Origin: Silicimonas sp.
GTDB taxonomy: Bacteria; Pseudomonadota; Alphaproteobacteria; Rhodobacterales; Rhodobacteraceae
Assembly (NCBI GenBank): GCA_022826205.1
Contig: JAJDVJ010000162.1
Span: 1-64,000 of the forward strand
Length of the DNA: 64,000 nucleotides
Direction: 5' to 3'
Shown here: piece after piece, positions 52,267 to 62,164 of the stretch
Layout: every line of letters begins with the position of its first letter
Numbering within the stretch: position 1 is the stretch's first letter
Made by a program: the position numbers and the translations under genes
Notes under the pieces: model-generated
What the model was told of the DNA's origin: nothing
What the model saw: the letters and a program-made list of their open reading frames with translations, nothing else
The model's database searches: none

Positions 52267-52566
52267 CTATTCTGATGAAATCGCGACGCGCTGACGAAGA
52301 TTCCCGGTTATCCGGCTGAAGATCAAGATCTCGTCCCCATCCGTAACGACCGCAAACCAGTCGTCACCTCGCGTGAACGCCTTGGCCCGAGCGCCCTCGG
52401 GAAGCACGATCTCGTCAGGAAGCTCAATGCGCGCCATCTCGCCAAAGCGCATGACAAAGAGCGCGACGATTGTTAGAAACCCCAGGATCATGGTGACGGT
52501 CAGGATCGTCACCAATGCCTTCAGGTATTTCAGCGTCCTTGTGTCCAGAGCCTGCCCGTCTTCCAT
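52267..52566 (-). CDS. small membrane protein, DUF6476 type
   Basis: This 99-residue protein has one membrane helix (LVTILTVTMILGFLTIVALF, about residues 18-37) and a soluble part of beta strands (DDWFAVVTDGDEILIFSRIT). It matches the DUF6476 type seen next to RluA genes in Rhodobacterales. Its ATG at 52566 shares two bases with the divergent start of the pseudouridine synthase (CATG). No function is known. Confidence 0.7.
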   Translation of the reverse strand: MEDGQALDTRTLKYLKALVTILTVTMILGFLTIVALFVMRFGEMARIELPDEIVLPEGARAKAFTRGDDWFAVVTDGDEILIFSRITGNLRQRVAISSE

Positions 52567-53575
52567 GTCCCGCAAAGTCCTTGTCACAATCGGTCATGAT
52601 CCGCCGTCCCGCCTTGATAAGGCGCTTGCCCGTGATGTGCCAGAGGAGGCACACCTGTCGCGCACCCGGCTAGCAAGACTTGTGGCCGAGGGTGCCGTCA
52701 GCCGCGACGGAACCGTGATCAACGACCCCAAGGGCCGCGTCGCTCACGGAGAAGTCTACGAGGTCACGGTCACGGACGCCGCTGACACGCATATGCGGCC
52801 CGAAGAAATTCCCCTTACGATTGCTTTTGAAGACACCGACGTCGCAGTCATCGACAAGCCCGCAGGAATGGTGGTCCACCCTGCCCCCGGGACACCGTCT
52901 GGCACGTTGGTCAACGCGCTCCTGCATCACTTCGGGGACGACCTCTCCGGCGTCGGCGGAGAGAGGCGCCCCGGAATTGTCCATCGAATCGACAAGGATA
53001 CGTCCGGGCTCCTTGTCGTCGCCAAGTCCGACGCTGCCCATCATGGCCTGGCAGCCCAATTTGCCGCCCACTCCGTCGAACGCAGTTACTTGGCGCTTTG
53101 CCACAGCACTCCGGATTCCGGAAATCCAAGGCTGAGGGGGATCGCGGGCGTCAGCTTCGAAGCCGGTGGCACCATTAGGCTTGATACCCGAATCGGACGC
53201 CACAGGACCGAACGCAAGAAACAGGCCGTGCTCCGGCATGGCGGGCGGCAGGCTGTAACCCACATTCGGGTAATTGAAACATTCGGTGATCACGCGGCCT
53301 TGGTTCGCTGCCATCTGGAAACCGGCCGTACGCACCAGATACGAGTCCACATGGCCCATATTGGGCACGCCCTGATCGGCGACACGGATTATGGCGGCCG
53401 TCGCCGCATGTCCGAGGCCGCACCTGGCGCCGCAGCCGCCAATTCCTTCGCCCGCCAGGCGCTTCATGCCGCCACCTTGGGGTTCGCCCACCCTGTTTCC
53501 AATCAATTCATGCGCTTTGAAAGCCGGTTCCCCGGCGACATCGAACAATTGCTTGACGCGCTCCGCAACAATTGA
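52565..53575 (+). CDS. RluA-family pseudouridine synthase
   Basis: This 336-residue enzyme has an S4 RNA-binding domain at the start (RLDKALARDVPEEAHLSRTR) and a catalytic domain with the RluA motif HRIDKDTSGLLVVAKSD, whose Asp is the catalytic residue. TGRTHQIRVHMAHIGHALIG is the second family motif. It modifies rRNA uridines, probably as RluD or RluC. Divergent from the DUF6476 gene with overlapping starts. Confidence 0.92.
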   Translation: MSRKVLVTIGHDPPSRLDKALARDVPEEAHLSRTRLARLVAEGAVSRDGTVINDPKGRVAHGEVYEVTVTDAADTHMRPEEIPLTIAFEDTDVAVIDKPAGMVVHPAPGTPSGTLVNALLHHFGDDLSGVGGERRPGIVHRIDKDTSGLLVVAKSDAAHHGLAAQFAAHSVERSYLALCHSTPDSGNPRLRGIAGVSFEAGGTIRLDTRIGRHRTERKKQAVLRHGGRQAVTHIRVIETFGDHAALVRCHLETGRTHQIRVHMAHIGHALIGDTDYGGRRRMSEAAPGAAAANSFARQALHAATLGFAHPVSNQFMRFESRFPGDIEQLLDALRNN

Positions 53576-53813
53576 TTATTCTCACTGTCCCGCGAACGGT
53601 GGCGCGGACCGGCAAGTTGAACCACTTCGCTCAATCATGTGGAGGCAATCCGCTCGGAGACAGGAATTCATGTCAAAGTGACGTGCTTCGCGACCCGCAA
53701 TGCACAAAATGAGCACGAATCCGTGAACGCACAGGCCTGTGAATGGCGGAAATAGCCAGTTTCGTCCATTCTGTCATCACGGCATCACAAAAGTGAGAAT
53801 TCTCTACACGGGT

Positions 53814-53842
53814 CTTGAACTGAATGAAGCAGTTCGCCATAT
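53814..53842 (+). promoter_or_regulatory. putative sigma-32-dependent promoter of rpoH
   Basis: CTTGAA (53814-53819) is followed 15 nt later by CGCCATAT (53835-53842), close to the heat-shock consensus CTTGAA and CCCCATNT (one mismatch). It lies 41 nt before the rpoH start codon. Auto-regulation of rpoH by sigma-32 is known in Caulobacter. Transcription start is not measured. Confidence 0.6.
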
Positions 53843-53883
53843 GTTAAACGTCGCAACATTATGCGGACAGGGGACAGTAGAAC

Positions 53884-54780
53884 ATGGCAAATTACTCGAA
53901 TCTTCCGGCACCAACCCCTGAGGGCGGGCTCAACCGCTATCTGCAGGAGATCCGGAAGTTTCCCATGCTGGAGCAGGAAGAGGAATACATGCTCGCAAAG
54001 CGGTGGGTCGAAGATCAGGACACCGAAGCAGCCCATGCGCTCGTGACATCCCATCTGCGGCTCGCGGCAAAGATTGCGATGGGCTATCGCGGCTATGGCC
54101 TGCCCCAGGCTGAGGTGATTTCCGAAGCCAACGTGGGCCTGATGCAGGCCGTGAAGCGGTTTGACCCCGAGAGGGGCTTTCGGCTCGCGACCTATGCCAT
54201 GTGGTGGATCCGCGCATCGATCCAGGAGTACATCCTCCGGTCCTGGAGCCTCGTAAAGCTTGGCACGACCAGTGCGCAGAAGAAGCTCTTCTTCAACCTC
54301 CGCAAGGCAAAGGCACGCATTGGCGCCTTGGAGGACGGAGACCTTCGACCTGAACACGTGGATCGCATCGCGCATGACCTCAATGTCACCAAGGAAGAGG
54401 TCATTTCGATGAACCGACGCCTGTCTGGAGGCGATGCATCCCTTAATGCCACGATTTCAGCAGACGGCGAAGGCACGGCGGAGTGGCAGGACTGGTTGGA
54501 AGACGAGACAGCAGACCAAGCCGGCGACTATGCCGAGCATGACGAACTGGAGATCCGTCGCGAGTTGATGGCGGAAGCCATGGACGTCCTGAACGAGCGT
54601 GAGCAGGATATCCTGACGCAACGGCGCCTGATGGATGCGCCGGCAACGCTGGATGAGCTCTCTCGCCAATACAAGGTGAGCCGCGAACGCATCCGCCAGA
54701 TTGAGGTCCGTGCATTCGAGAAGCTCCAGACCAAGATGCAGGAGCTTGCGCGCGAGAAGGGCATCCTGGAAGACGCCTGA
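53884..54780 (+). CDS. rpoH: RNA polymerase sigma factor RpoH (sigma-32)
   Basis: This 298-residue heat-shock sigma factor has region 2 (RLAAKIAMGYRGYGLPQAEV, then FRLATYAMWWIRASIQEYIL), the RpoH box near QKKLFFNLRKAKA, and region 4.2 helix-turn-helix (LDELSRQYKVSRERIRQIEV). AGGGGA at 53868-53873 precedes the ATG. The 308-bp upstream gap holds a sigma-32-like promoter. Alphaproteobacteria often have two rpoH paralogues; this is one. Confidence 0.95.
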   Translation: MANYSNLPAPTPEGGLNRYLQEIRKFPMLEQEEEYMLAKRWVEDQDTEAAHALVTSHLRLAAKIAMGYRGYGLPQAEVISEANVGLMQAVKRFDPERGFRLATYAMWWIRASIQEYILRSWSLVKLGTTSAQKKLFFNLRKAKARIGALEDGDLRPEHVDRIAHDLNVTKEEVISMNRRLSGGDASLNATISADGEGTAEWQDWLEDETADQAGDYAEHDELEIRRELMAEAMDVLNEREQDILTQRRLMDAPATLDELSRQYKVSRERIRQIEVRAFEKLQTKMQELAREKGILEDA

Positions 54781-55094
54781 TCTCCGAAACAGACTCCGCG
54801 GTGCATTTCCAATATCGGTGCGACCACGCAAACCGCGCGTGGAGTGACTCCTCGCTTGCCATGGCGTCTCCGCCGGGATGAAGCAGGCAGTCACGCTGCA
54901 GCAATCACGCCGAAATGATTCGAAGCATTCTGATCGGGCAGATGCAGTACCGCGATGTCGGATCGTCGTGCACAAGACTTCCGGACTGAAATACGACGAG
55001 CGTGCCGGACAATTCCCGCATTCACGTTCGAATTCGCCGGAGCCTGTTGCGAGGCCGCCCTGTTTCGGCATCGGCGTCACGCAGCGCTCGCGCC
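54781..55094. other. gap after rpoH
   Basis: This 314-bp stretch lies between convergent genes. I see no gene and no clear hairpin with a T-run for either direction. Confidence 0.4.
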
Positions 55095-56237
55095 TCAGAG
55101 ATCGGCATGGAACTCCTCGACAAGCGACGCCAGAACGGCCCGCATCGCCCCGCTTTCATCGCCATTTCCTTCAAGCTCGGCCTGACGGACGCGACGCTGC
55201 CGGTCCGCGCCATTGCCCCCAGCGAGGATGTTGCGCGCGGCATCGACTTCGGCCCGGCACTCCAGCACGTCGGCATCTACTGCCACCATCTCGATCAGCT
55301 CTTCCAGCAGGTCCGCAAACGGCACCAACTCCCTGCGGCCGAAGTCCATCAGCCCCTCGCCCATGCCATAGCGTTGCGCCCTCCAGCGGTTCTCGCCAAC
55401 AAGGAAATGATCATAGATGCGCCAGCGCTGATTCATCAGCTTGAGCCGCCACAGCATCCGCATCAGGCTTTGCGTCAAGGCCGCAATGGTCAACGCGTGT
55501 TCCAGCCTGGGACACATGTCGCAGATCCGCGATTCCAGCGTCGGAAACCGGTGCGACGGACGGAGATCCCACCAGATCTTGGTCGCATCCTCGATAGCGC
55601 CCGTCTTGATAATGGATTCCACCGCACGCTCGTAGCTCGAAAAACTCTCGAGCCGGGGCGGCAGGCCCGTGCGCGGCAGGTTGTCGAAGACCGTCAGGCG
55701 ATAGCTGGACAGACCCGTGTCCTCGCCCTGCCAAAAGGGCGACGAGCATGACATGGCCAGAAGGTGCGGCAGGAAGTATCCTGCCTGGTTCATCAGGTCG
55801 ATGCGCGCTTCGTCATCCTCGATGCCGACGTGAACATGGCAACCCGAAATGAGCATTCTTCGTGCAACGCCCGCCAGATCGCTCTCAAGCGCATTGTAGC
55901 GGTCCTTGTCCGTATGATGCTGATCCTTCCAGGACGCGGTCGGGTGGCACGAAACCGCGATCGGCGTCAGTCCGTAGCGGCCAGCAGTCTCCGCAACGGT
56001 CGTGCGCAGGCGTTTCAGGTCCTCTCGGGCCTCGCCGATGTTCTTGCAAACCTGTGTACCGACCTCGATCTGGCAGCGCAGGAACTCCGGTGCCACCTGT
56101 TTGCCAAGGAGTGAAGTGCACTCTTCCATGAGGGCATCCGGCGCCTCGGCCAGTTCAAACGAATCGCTGTCAATGAGGAGGAACTCCTCCTCGATCCCCA
56201 ATGTGAAGCTCGGCTCAGTCACGGGTCTTGACCTCAC
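55095..56237 (-). CDS. carboxylate-amine ligase (GCS2/YbdK type)
   Basis: This 380-residue protein belongs to the GCS2 family related to glutamate-cysteine ligase. Marks are [53 protein letters not shown] and the [20 protein letters not shown] block. YbdK-like proteins have weak glutamate-cysteine ligase activity; the true role is not settled. The start is probably GTG (56237), with a second GTG at 56222. Confidence 0.85.
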   Translation of the reverse strand: MRSRPVTEPSFTLGIEEEFLLIDSDSFELAEAPDALMEECTSLLGKQVAPEFLRCQIEVGTQVCKNIGEAREDLKRLRTTVAETAGRYGLTPIAVSCHPTASWKDQHHTDKDRYNALESDLAGVARRMLISGCHVHVGIEDDEARIDLMNQAGYFLPHLLAMSCSSPFWQGEDTGLSSYRLTVFDNLPRTGLPPRLESFSSYERAVESIIKTGAIEDATKIWWDLRPSHRFPTLESRICDMCPRLEHALTIAALTQSLMRMLWRLKLMNQRWRIYDHFLVGENRWRAQRYGMGEGLMDFGRRELVPFADLLEELIEMVAVDADVLECRAEVDAARNILAGGNGADRQRRVRQAELEGNGDESGAMRAVLASLVEEFHADL

Positions 56238-56324
56238 GCATCTTGCAAGAATGGTTGAATCGAAATGCTTGCAGGTCCTCCATATCAGACCAATCCCGGC
56301 GTCGCTTCATTGGACGAAATGAAA

Positions 56325-56349
56325 ACGCCGCCCTGCCTAAGGGCGGCGT
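56325..56349 (-). terminator. Rho-independent terminator of petABC
   Basis: ACGCCGCCCT and AGGGCGGCGT pair perfectly around GCCTA. Read on the minus strand, the stem is followed by TTTTC. It lies 22 nt past the cytochrome c1 stop, so it ends the petABC mRNA. Confidence 0.85.
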
Positions 56350-56370
56350 ATCAAATCCTGGCAAACGCAA

Positions 56371-57162
56371 TCAAGCGTCGTCGGCGCCACGGCGCTTTAT
56401 GGGCGACCAGAGGCGCTTGTTCGAAAGATACAGCAGCACGCTCAATATGATCAGGAAGAGCACGGCGACGAAACCGTCCTCCTTCCGTGAATTCAGCTTC
56501 GGCTCCGCTGTCCACATCAGGAACGCCGCCACGTCCTGCGACATCGCCCGCACGTCATTGGGTGAATTGTCATCGAACTCGACCAGCCCGTCCTCGAGCG
56601 GCGGCGCCATCGAAATCCAGCCACCCGAAAAAGCGGTGTTCTCGTAGAATACCGTCCCCGCCTCTTCCTTCTCCTTGCCGGTGTAGCCGTCGAGAAGCGA
56701 AGCGATGTATTCCGGCCCTCCCATGCCCCTGAAGAACTGGCTGATGCCCAAGCCGTACGGCCCGTGAAACCCCGCGCGCGCCTTCGCCATCAGGCTGAGA
56801 TCAGGTGCGTTCTCGTCCCCGGATTCCGGGAAATGATCTTGGGGCTTGGCCGTGCGGAAATCGTCCAGCTCCTGGTCAAAGACCTCCCAGAAGGCTGCAT
56901 AGGCGCGAACCTGCTCCTCGGGAAGATGCGGCCCTCCCTCATCGCCAAGCGTGCGGAGCGGAACGTACTGCAAGCCGTGGCATGCCGAGCAGACCTCGGT
57001 GTAGACCTTCAGTCCTCTCTGAAGCTGCATCTGGTCATAGGTGCCAAACGGGCCTTCGAACGAAAACTCGAAGTCCTCCACATGCCCATCCCCGCCCGCG
57101 CCAATGGCAGGGGCGGCCAGCCCGAAGGCGACAATCGCGGAAAGCGTGAACTTGCCGATCAT
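56371..57162 (-). CDS. petC: cytochrome c1 of the bc1 complex
   Basis: This 263-residue periplasmic haem protein is anchored by a C-terminal helix. Signal peptide ends near AIGAGG (about 22). The haem-binding motif is CSACH (C58, C61, H62), and the axial Met is probably in the later SMAPPLEDG segment. The ATG at 57162 is chosen because AAAGGA precedes it; an ATG at 57180, overlapping petB, adds six residues. The transmembrane anchor is [16 protein letters not shown] terminator follows. Confidence 0.92.
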   Translation of the reverse strand: MIGKFTLSAIVAFGLAAPAIGAGGDGHVEDFEFSFEGPFGTYDQMQLQRGLKVYTEVCSACHGLQYVPLRTLGDEGGPHLPEEQVRAYAAFWEVFDQELDDFRTAKPQDHFPESGDENAPDLSLMAKARAGFHGPYGLGISQFFRGMGGPEYIASLLDGYTGKEKEEAGTVFYENTAFSGGWISMAPPLEDGLVEFDDNSPNDVRAMSQDVAAFLMWTAEPKLNSRKEDGFVAVLFLIILSVLLYLSNKRLWSPIKRRGADDA

Positions 57163-57176
57163 GTGCGTCAGTCCTT

Positions 57177-58517
57177 TCATTCCGCAGCTACACTCTTGGT
57201 CGATGCGCTACCGTCGGGTGGATAGTGTTCGTCAAATTCCTTCTCGATCGTGTCCGGCCTGGGCAACGGCTTCTCGATCACGCCAAGCAAAGGCAGGATG
57301 ATCAGGAAGTAGAAGAACCAGAACGCCGAGGCGATCAGGGCAAACGTGGCGTAGGGTTCTTCAGCCGGCTGTGCTCCAAGCCACATCAAAACGAAGAAGT
57401 CGATGACCAGCAGCCAGAACCACCATTTGAACATGGGGCGATAGCGACCCGAACGAACGCTGGAAGTGTCAAGCCATGGCGCCAGCGCCATGACCGCAAT
57501 GGAACCGAACATGGCGAGCACTCCAAAGAACTTGGCGTCAATGATGCCGCCTGTCAGGAAACTCGCGAGCTGAACCACCCACACCTCGCCGGTGAAGGCG
57601 CGAAGGATTGCGTAGAACGGCAGGAAGTACCACTCAGGCACGATATGGGCTGGCGTGACCAACGGATTCGCTTCGATGTAATTGTCCGGATGTCCGAGAT
57701 AGTTGGGCATGAATCCCAGAACCGCGAAGAACACCGCCAGAATGACGGCAAGGGCAAACAGGTCCTTGACGATGTAGTAGGGCCAGAAGGAGACCGTATC
57801 CTTCTTTGCCTCTTCACGGGATCCCCTGCGCACCTCCACTCCGGACGGGTTGCTGTTTCCGGTGGTGTGGAAGGCCCAGATATGCACTACGACGAGGCCG
57901 GCAATGATGAACGGCAGGAGGTAATGCAGCGAGAAGAACCGGTTGAGCGTCGCGTTCTCGACGGCGGGACCTCCGAGCAGCCAGGTCTGGATCGGTTCGC
58001 CAATGAAAGGGATCGCGCCAAAGAGGCCGGTGATCACCGTTGCGCCCCAGAAGCTCATCTGGCCCCAAGGCAGGACGTAGCCCATGAATGCGGTGCCCAT
58101 CATCAGCACAAAGATCAGGATGCCTATGATCCAGGTGACCTCTCGAGGCTCCTTGTAGGATCCATAGTAGAGCCCCCGGAATATATGCGCATATACCGCG
58201 ATGAAGAACAGTGCCGCGCCGTTCATGTGCGCATAGCGGATCATGTGCCCGGCATTCACGTTCCGCATGATGTGCTCGATCGAGGCAAAGGCCAAGTCAG
58301 CATGCGGCGTATAGTGCATCGCCAGGACAATGCCTGTCACGATCTGCAAGCCGAGGCAGAACGACAGCACAATGCCCCAGATCCACATCCAGTTCAGGTT
58401 CTTCGGCGTCGGAATCATCAGCGTGTCGTACACGAGGCTGAGGACAGGAAGCCGGCGATGCAGCCAAGACTCGGCCCGGGTGCTCGGTTCGTAGCTATCG
58501 TGGGGGATGCCAGCCAT
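57177..58517 (-). CDS. petB: cytochrome b of the bc1 complex
   Basis: This 446-residue integral membrane protein oxidises ubiquinol and carries two b-type haems. Family sections are [20 protein letters not shown]-like helix A, the [20 protein letters not shown] stretch (ending at the Qo site), and [15 protein letters not shown]. Haem-binding histidines in [14 protein letters not shown] and the second pair near [14 protein letters not shown] are present. The gene lies between petA and petC. Confidence 0.93.
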   Translation of the reverse strand: MAGIPHDSYEPSTRAESWLHRRLPVLSLVYDTLMIPTPKNLNWMWIWGIVLSFCLGLQIVTGIVLAMHYTPHADLAFASIEHIMRNVNAGHMIRYAHMNGAALFFIAVYAHIFRGLYYGSYKEPREVTWIIGILIFVLMMGTAFMGYVLPWGQMSFWGATVITGLFGAIPFIGEPIQTWLLGGPAVENATLNRFFSLHYLLPFIIAGLVVVHIWAFHTTGNSNPSGVEVRRGSREEAKKDTVSFWPYYIVKDLFALAVILAVFFAVLGFMPNYLGHPDNYIEANPLVTPAHIVPEWYFLPFYAILRAFTGEVWVVQLASFLTGGIIDAKFFGVLAMFGSIAVMALAPWLDTSSVRSGRYRPMFKWWFWLLVIDFFVLMWLGAQPAEEPYATFALIASAFWFFYFLIILPLLGVIEKPLPRPDTIEKEFDEHYPPDGSASTKSVAAE

Positions 58518-58528
58518 CTAACTGCTCC

Positions 58529-59092
58529 TTATCCGAGAACAAGAATTCCGTCGCCCTCGAACTGGGCGGGCGGAACAGAAAGGTTTTCCGGTGCCGGTCC
58601 CTTTCGGATACGACCGGCCGTATCGTAATGCGAACCGTGGCAGGGGCAGAACCAGCCACCAAACTCACCCGCGTCGCCGATGGGAACGCAGCCAAGATGC
58701 GTGCAAACGCCCAACTGGACCAGCCACTCGCCGTTTTCGTCCAAGGCACGGTTGGCATCGGTCGCCTCGGCGCCATCAATGACGTTCGCGTTTCTCGCCA
58801 GTGGATCCGGCAGGGCCGTGACGTCAACATCCCTGGCGGCGGCGATCTCCTCTGCCGTCCTGCGACGGATGAAGACCGGTCGGCCAAGCCATTTCACGGT
58901 AAGCTGTGTGCCCGGCTCGATTCCCGACACGTCAACCCGGATCGAGGACAGGGCCTGAACATTTGCCGAGGGATTCATTTGGTCGACAAGTGGCCAGATG
59001 GCGGCACCGGCAGCTACAACTCCCGCACTTCCCGTTGCGTAATATAGGAAATCCCGACGCGTGCCTTCGTGGCTTTCGTCTGCGTGCGACAC
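58529..59092 (-). CDS. petA: Rieske iron-sulfur protein of the bc1 complex
   Basis: This 187-residue protein has a Tat-type N-terminus ([15 protein letters not shown]) and an uncleaved membrane anchor. Cluster ligands are C130, H132, C149 and H152 in CTHLGC and CPCHGSHYD, with C135 and C151 as the disulfide pair. The start is GTG (59092). It is first in petABC; electron flow goes from ubiquinol via Rieske to cytochrome c1. Confidence 0.93.
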   Translation of the reverse strand: MSHADESHEGTRRDFLYYATGSAGVVAAGAAIWPLVDQMNPSANVQALSSIRVDVSGIEPGTQLTVKWLGRPVFIRRRTAEEIAAARDVDVTALPDPLARNANVIDGAEATDANRALDENGEWLVQLGVCTHLGCVPIGDAGEFGGWFCPCHGSHYDTAGRIRKGPAPENLSVPPAQFEGDGILVLG

Positions 59093-59360
59093 AAGAGTCT
59101 CCTGTTCTCCGCGGGCGTTCAGCCCAAGTGGACCGACCGAAGCTCCTCCGGTCGATTTCGAAGGTTCTTAACGCCCGAATTCAGGGGCGTCCAGCGGACA
59201 AACGGGCGCACCTCGAAACAAGCTCGATCGGACCCGCAGGCAGCGCCACAGGCTCGCTGCACGCCTATCCATATTGCGTCCAGCAGGTAGGACGCGGAAT
59301 TCTCCAACACCGGGCCCCGTGCTGCCATCCGCTTGTCCGATCCGACCATGGCCTTGAGCA

Positions 59361-60719
59361 TCATGTCTCGCTTTCAGCGAATGCAATTCGCGCTGCGGAC
59401 CAGTCCTCGCGCTCTTTGGAGCGACCCTTGCCTGACGCCCTCCTGGCGGCTTCCTGAACGCGCTTCACAGCGTCGCCCGAAAGCTCCCTGCCGTCATGTC
59501 CCGAAACCACCGCCTTGATCAGCGCGCCTTCCGGCTGCGGCGAGGAAAGGCGAACCACGGTGAATTGCTCGGTTCGACCCATGGTCGGCGCTTCGGTCAG
59601 AACTGTCCGGGTCTTGCCGATCTGGGCATCAAGATGCCGCGTTACCGCGCACGCCCCGGCATCCCGAAGGCGCGCAGCACGACCACGGACGGTCTGCCCA
59701 TCAACCTGTGGCATGCGCGCGGCAGGCGTGCCTGGTCGCGAACTGTAGGGAAACACATGCAGCCACGTGAGATCACATTCGTCGACCAACTTGAGCGAGT
59801 TCTCGAACATCTCCTCCGTCTCAGTCGGAAATCCCGCAATGATGTCCGCGCCAAAGATCGTGTCTGGGCGAAGTGCCCGCACTTCCTGACAGAACCGGAT
59901 AGCGTCGTCTCGGAGATGACGGCGCTTCATGCGCTTGAGGATCATGTCGTCTCCGGACTGCAGGCTCAGATGAAGATGTGGCATGAACCGGATTTCGGTC
60001 GCGATCGCCTCCAGGAGATCGGGGTCCGCCTCGATTGAATCAATCGAGGACAGGCGCAGTCGCGGCAATTCCGGCACGAGTTTCAGGATACGCCGGACAA
60101 GATTGCCCAGACGCGGCGCTCCGGGTAGATCGGCGCCCCAACTCGTCAGATCAACGCCGGTCAGCACAACCTCGTTGCAATCCCGGTCGCACAGCCGCTT
60201 GATCTGCTCAACCACGGCGCCCGCAGGCACCGAGCGCGAGTTTCCACGACCGTAGGGGATGATGCAGAACGTGCAGCGGTGGTCGCATCCGTTCTGGACC
60301 TGAACGTACGCCCTATGCCGCCCGAATCCGTCAATGAGGTGACTTGCCGTTTCGGAGACGCTCATGATGTCATCTACGACAACCCGTGGGCTACCACCGG
60401 ACACGACACGCGCCCAGGTCGACTGCGACATCTTTTCCGCGTTGCCGATGACAAGATCCACACCGTCCATGTCTGCAAAGCGCTGAGGCTCGGTCTGCAC
60501 AGCGCAGCCGGTCGCGATGACGCGGGCACCCGGGTTTTCGCGGGCAAGACGCCGAATCTCCTTTTGGCTCTTCCGAACAGCCTCCGAAGTCACGGCGCAC
60601 GTGTTGACAATGACCGCGTCATGGAGCCCGGCAGCATCCGCCATCTCGCGCATCGCCTCGGATTCGAACGCATTCAACCGACAGCCAAGCGTGGAAATGA
60701 CGGGTCCGCCACCCTGCAT
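59361..60719 (-). CDS. mtaB: tRNA t6A37 methylthiotransferase MtaB
   Basis: This 452-residue radical-SAM enzyme adds methylthio to t6A37 of tRNA. The N-terminal domain has three cysteines (TLGCRLNAFESEAM, VIVNTCAVTSEA, IATGCAVQTEP). The radical-SAM motif is CDHRCTFCIIPYGRG, and the C-terminal part is TRAM-like. The ATG at 60719 overlaps the dapF stop (TGATG); a TTG one codon earlier is rejected. Confidence 0.93.
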   Translation of the reverse strand: MQGGGPVISTLGCRLNAFESEAMREMADAAGLHDAVIVNTCAVTSEAVRKSQKEIRRLARENPGARVIATGCAVQTEPQRFADMDGVDLVIGNAEKMSQSTWARVVSGGSPRVVVDDIMSVSETASHLIDGFGRHRAYVQVQNGCDHRCTFCIIPYGRGNSRSVPAGAVVEQIKRLCDRDCNEVVLTGVDLTSWGADLPGAPRLGNLVRRILKLVPELPRLRLSSIDSIEADPDLLEAIATEIRFMPHLHLSLQSGDDMILKRMKRRHLRDDAIRFCQEVRALRPDTIFGADIIAGFPTETEEMFENSLKLVDECDLTWLHVFPYSSRPGTPAARMPQVDGQTVRGRAARLRDAGACAVTRHLDAQIGKTRTVLTEAPTMGRTEQFTVVRLSSPQPEGALIKAVVSGHDGRELSGDAVKRVQEAARRASGKGRSKEREDWSAARIAFAESET

Positions 60720-61543
60720 CAAATCCCCTCCAGCCGTAACTGGCCATCAAAGACGTGCGTCGTGGGCCCGGTCATCCAGACACCGTCCTTGCGCCAATCC
60801 ACCCAGATCCGGCCCCCGTCCAGGTCTAACGTGACATTGCGGCCTGACAGCCCCCGGCGCACCGCTGCCACGGCAACGGCGCAGGACGAGGACCCCGAGG
60901 CCGGCGTAATGCCCGTTCCCCTTTCCCAGACCCGCATCCGAAGGTGATCCTTTCCAATGACGTTGGCGAACTGGACATTCGTTCTTTCCGGAAAGAGCGG
61001 ATGATGTTCGACTTCGGGCCCGCGCGAGGCAAGGTTTATCGCCTCGGCATCCTCCACGAAGAAACTGCAATGCGGGTTTCCCATGGAGGTCGCGACCGGA
61101 TCTCCGTCGAGCGGAAGATGCAAGGTGTCGGCGTCCTGCGCGAGAGGGATTTCCCGCCACCCTGTCAGCGGTGCGCCCATGTTGACCCGAGTCATGCCGT
61201 CGCCAGCATCCTCGCAGGCCAGCTTTCCCCGTTCCGTGCGCAGCGTCAGGGTTCCTTGGCCTGTCTCATCCATCAGGTGCCGCGCGATGCAGCGGGTTGC
61301 ATTTCCACAAGCGGCGGACACCGACCCGTCTGGATTGAAGAACGTCAACCTTGCCGCCGCCTCTAGATCCGATTCGATTACGGCCAGCTGGTCAAAGCCG
61401 ATTCCCCGACGCCGGTCGCCTACGACACGCGCGAGTTCGGGTGTGATCTCGGCCCCGCCCTGACGACGGTCGATCACAACGAAATCGTTGCCAAGTCCGT
61501 GCATCTTCATGAACGGAATGCCGATGATGTCGGTTGCATCCAT
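60719..61543 (-). CDS. dapF: diaminopimelate epimerase-family protein with altered active site
   Basis: This 274-residue protein matches DapF, which converts LL- to meso-diaminopimelate. The start FMKMHGLGNDFVVID and the first catalytic cysteine C79 (SAACGNATRC) are canonical, as is H158 in GNPHCSFF. In the second catalytic loop the usual ERGxGET-ACGTG reads ERGTGITPASGSSSC, so the expected Cys is S216 and the Glu is I212. It may be a lineage variant or a related epimerase/isomerase. Start 61543 is the ATG before IIGIPF. Confidence 0.8.
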   Translation of the reverse strand: MDATDIIGIPFMKMHGLGNDFVVIDRRQGGAEITPELARVVGDRRRGIGFDQLAVIESDLEAAARLTFFNPDGSVSAACGNATRCIARHLMDETGQGTLTLRTERGKLACEDAGDGMTRVNMGAPLTGWREIPLAQDADTLHLPLDGDPVATSMGNPHCSFFVEDAEAINLASRGPEVEHHPLFPERTNVQFANVIGKDHLRMRVWERGTGITPASGSSSCAVAVAAVRRGLSGRNVTLDLDGGRIWVDWRKDGVWMTGPTTHVFDGQLRLEGI

Positions 61544-61687
61544 GTCCGCGCATATACAGTGATGCCCAGCCATGCGAAAGTCGCGTTGCAGCCTGCGCTG
61601 ATGGGCGGCGCCGCAAGTTTCGAGGAGAGACGGACCCGATTTGCGCTTGACTGGTCAGGACGGGCACATTACGTCGAGCCACCTAGT

Positions 61688-61763
61688 GGGCCGTTAGCTC
61701 AGTTGGTAGAGCAACTGACTTTTAATCAGTGGGTCGCAGGTTCGAATCCTGCACGGCTCACCA
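61688..61763 (+). tRNA. tRNA-Lys (TTT anticodon)
   Basis: A complete cloverleaf: acceptor GGGCCGT with ACGGCTC, D arm GCTC/GAGC, anticodon stem CTGAC/TCAG with TTT, T arm TTCGAATC loop, discriminator A and encoded CCA. The region just downstream changes character and holds a DUF3800 gene, as expected next to an integration hotspot. Confidence 0.95.
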
Positions 61764-62164
61764 CAAAAAACACTTTAACAACAATGGTTTATAAAACTCC
61801 TGCCTCTTGGAGGCTGACGCCGATTCAACCAATTGGCAAACTATTGGCAAACAATTCAGGACAACCTGCCGCCATCAACTGGCGGTCTCAGGCCCTCGAC
61901 GAGGGGAACCATTCCGCGAATCCCTTCTGTCGCGAACCGACTAGGACACGCCGTATACGAATCGCTTGCAAACTCGTTGGGCCTCACCTGCATTTGCCAA
62001 GTAATGACAACACGCAAAACAATCCAAACCTGGCAAGCGGCATCGAACGCCATTTTTTGGATTCGTTCGAACAGGTATGAGTTCATACAGTTCATTGCCA
62101 AAAAATCGACCGTGCTGTGAAACACGGGGCCGCTTCTTTCATTGATTTCTCACTTGGCCTGACA
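61764..62164. other. gap downstream of tRNA-Lys with a short tandem repeat
   Basis: This 401-bp stretch has no recognisable gene. ATTGGCAAAC occurs twice in tandem at 61832-61841 and 61843-61852. It may be an integrated-element end; no integrase is seen. Confidence 0.4.

Noticed and set aside
57225-58628. Long plus-strand open frame opposite cytochrome b
   Set aside because: The minus strand has an unmistakable cytochrome b; the plus reading is an antisense product of high-GC coding bias.
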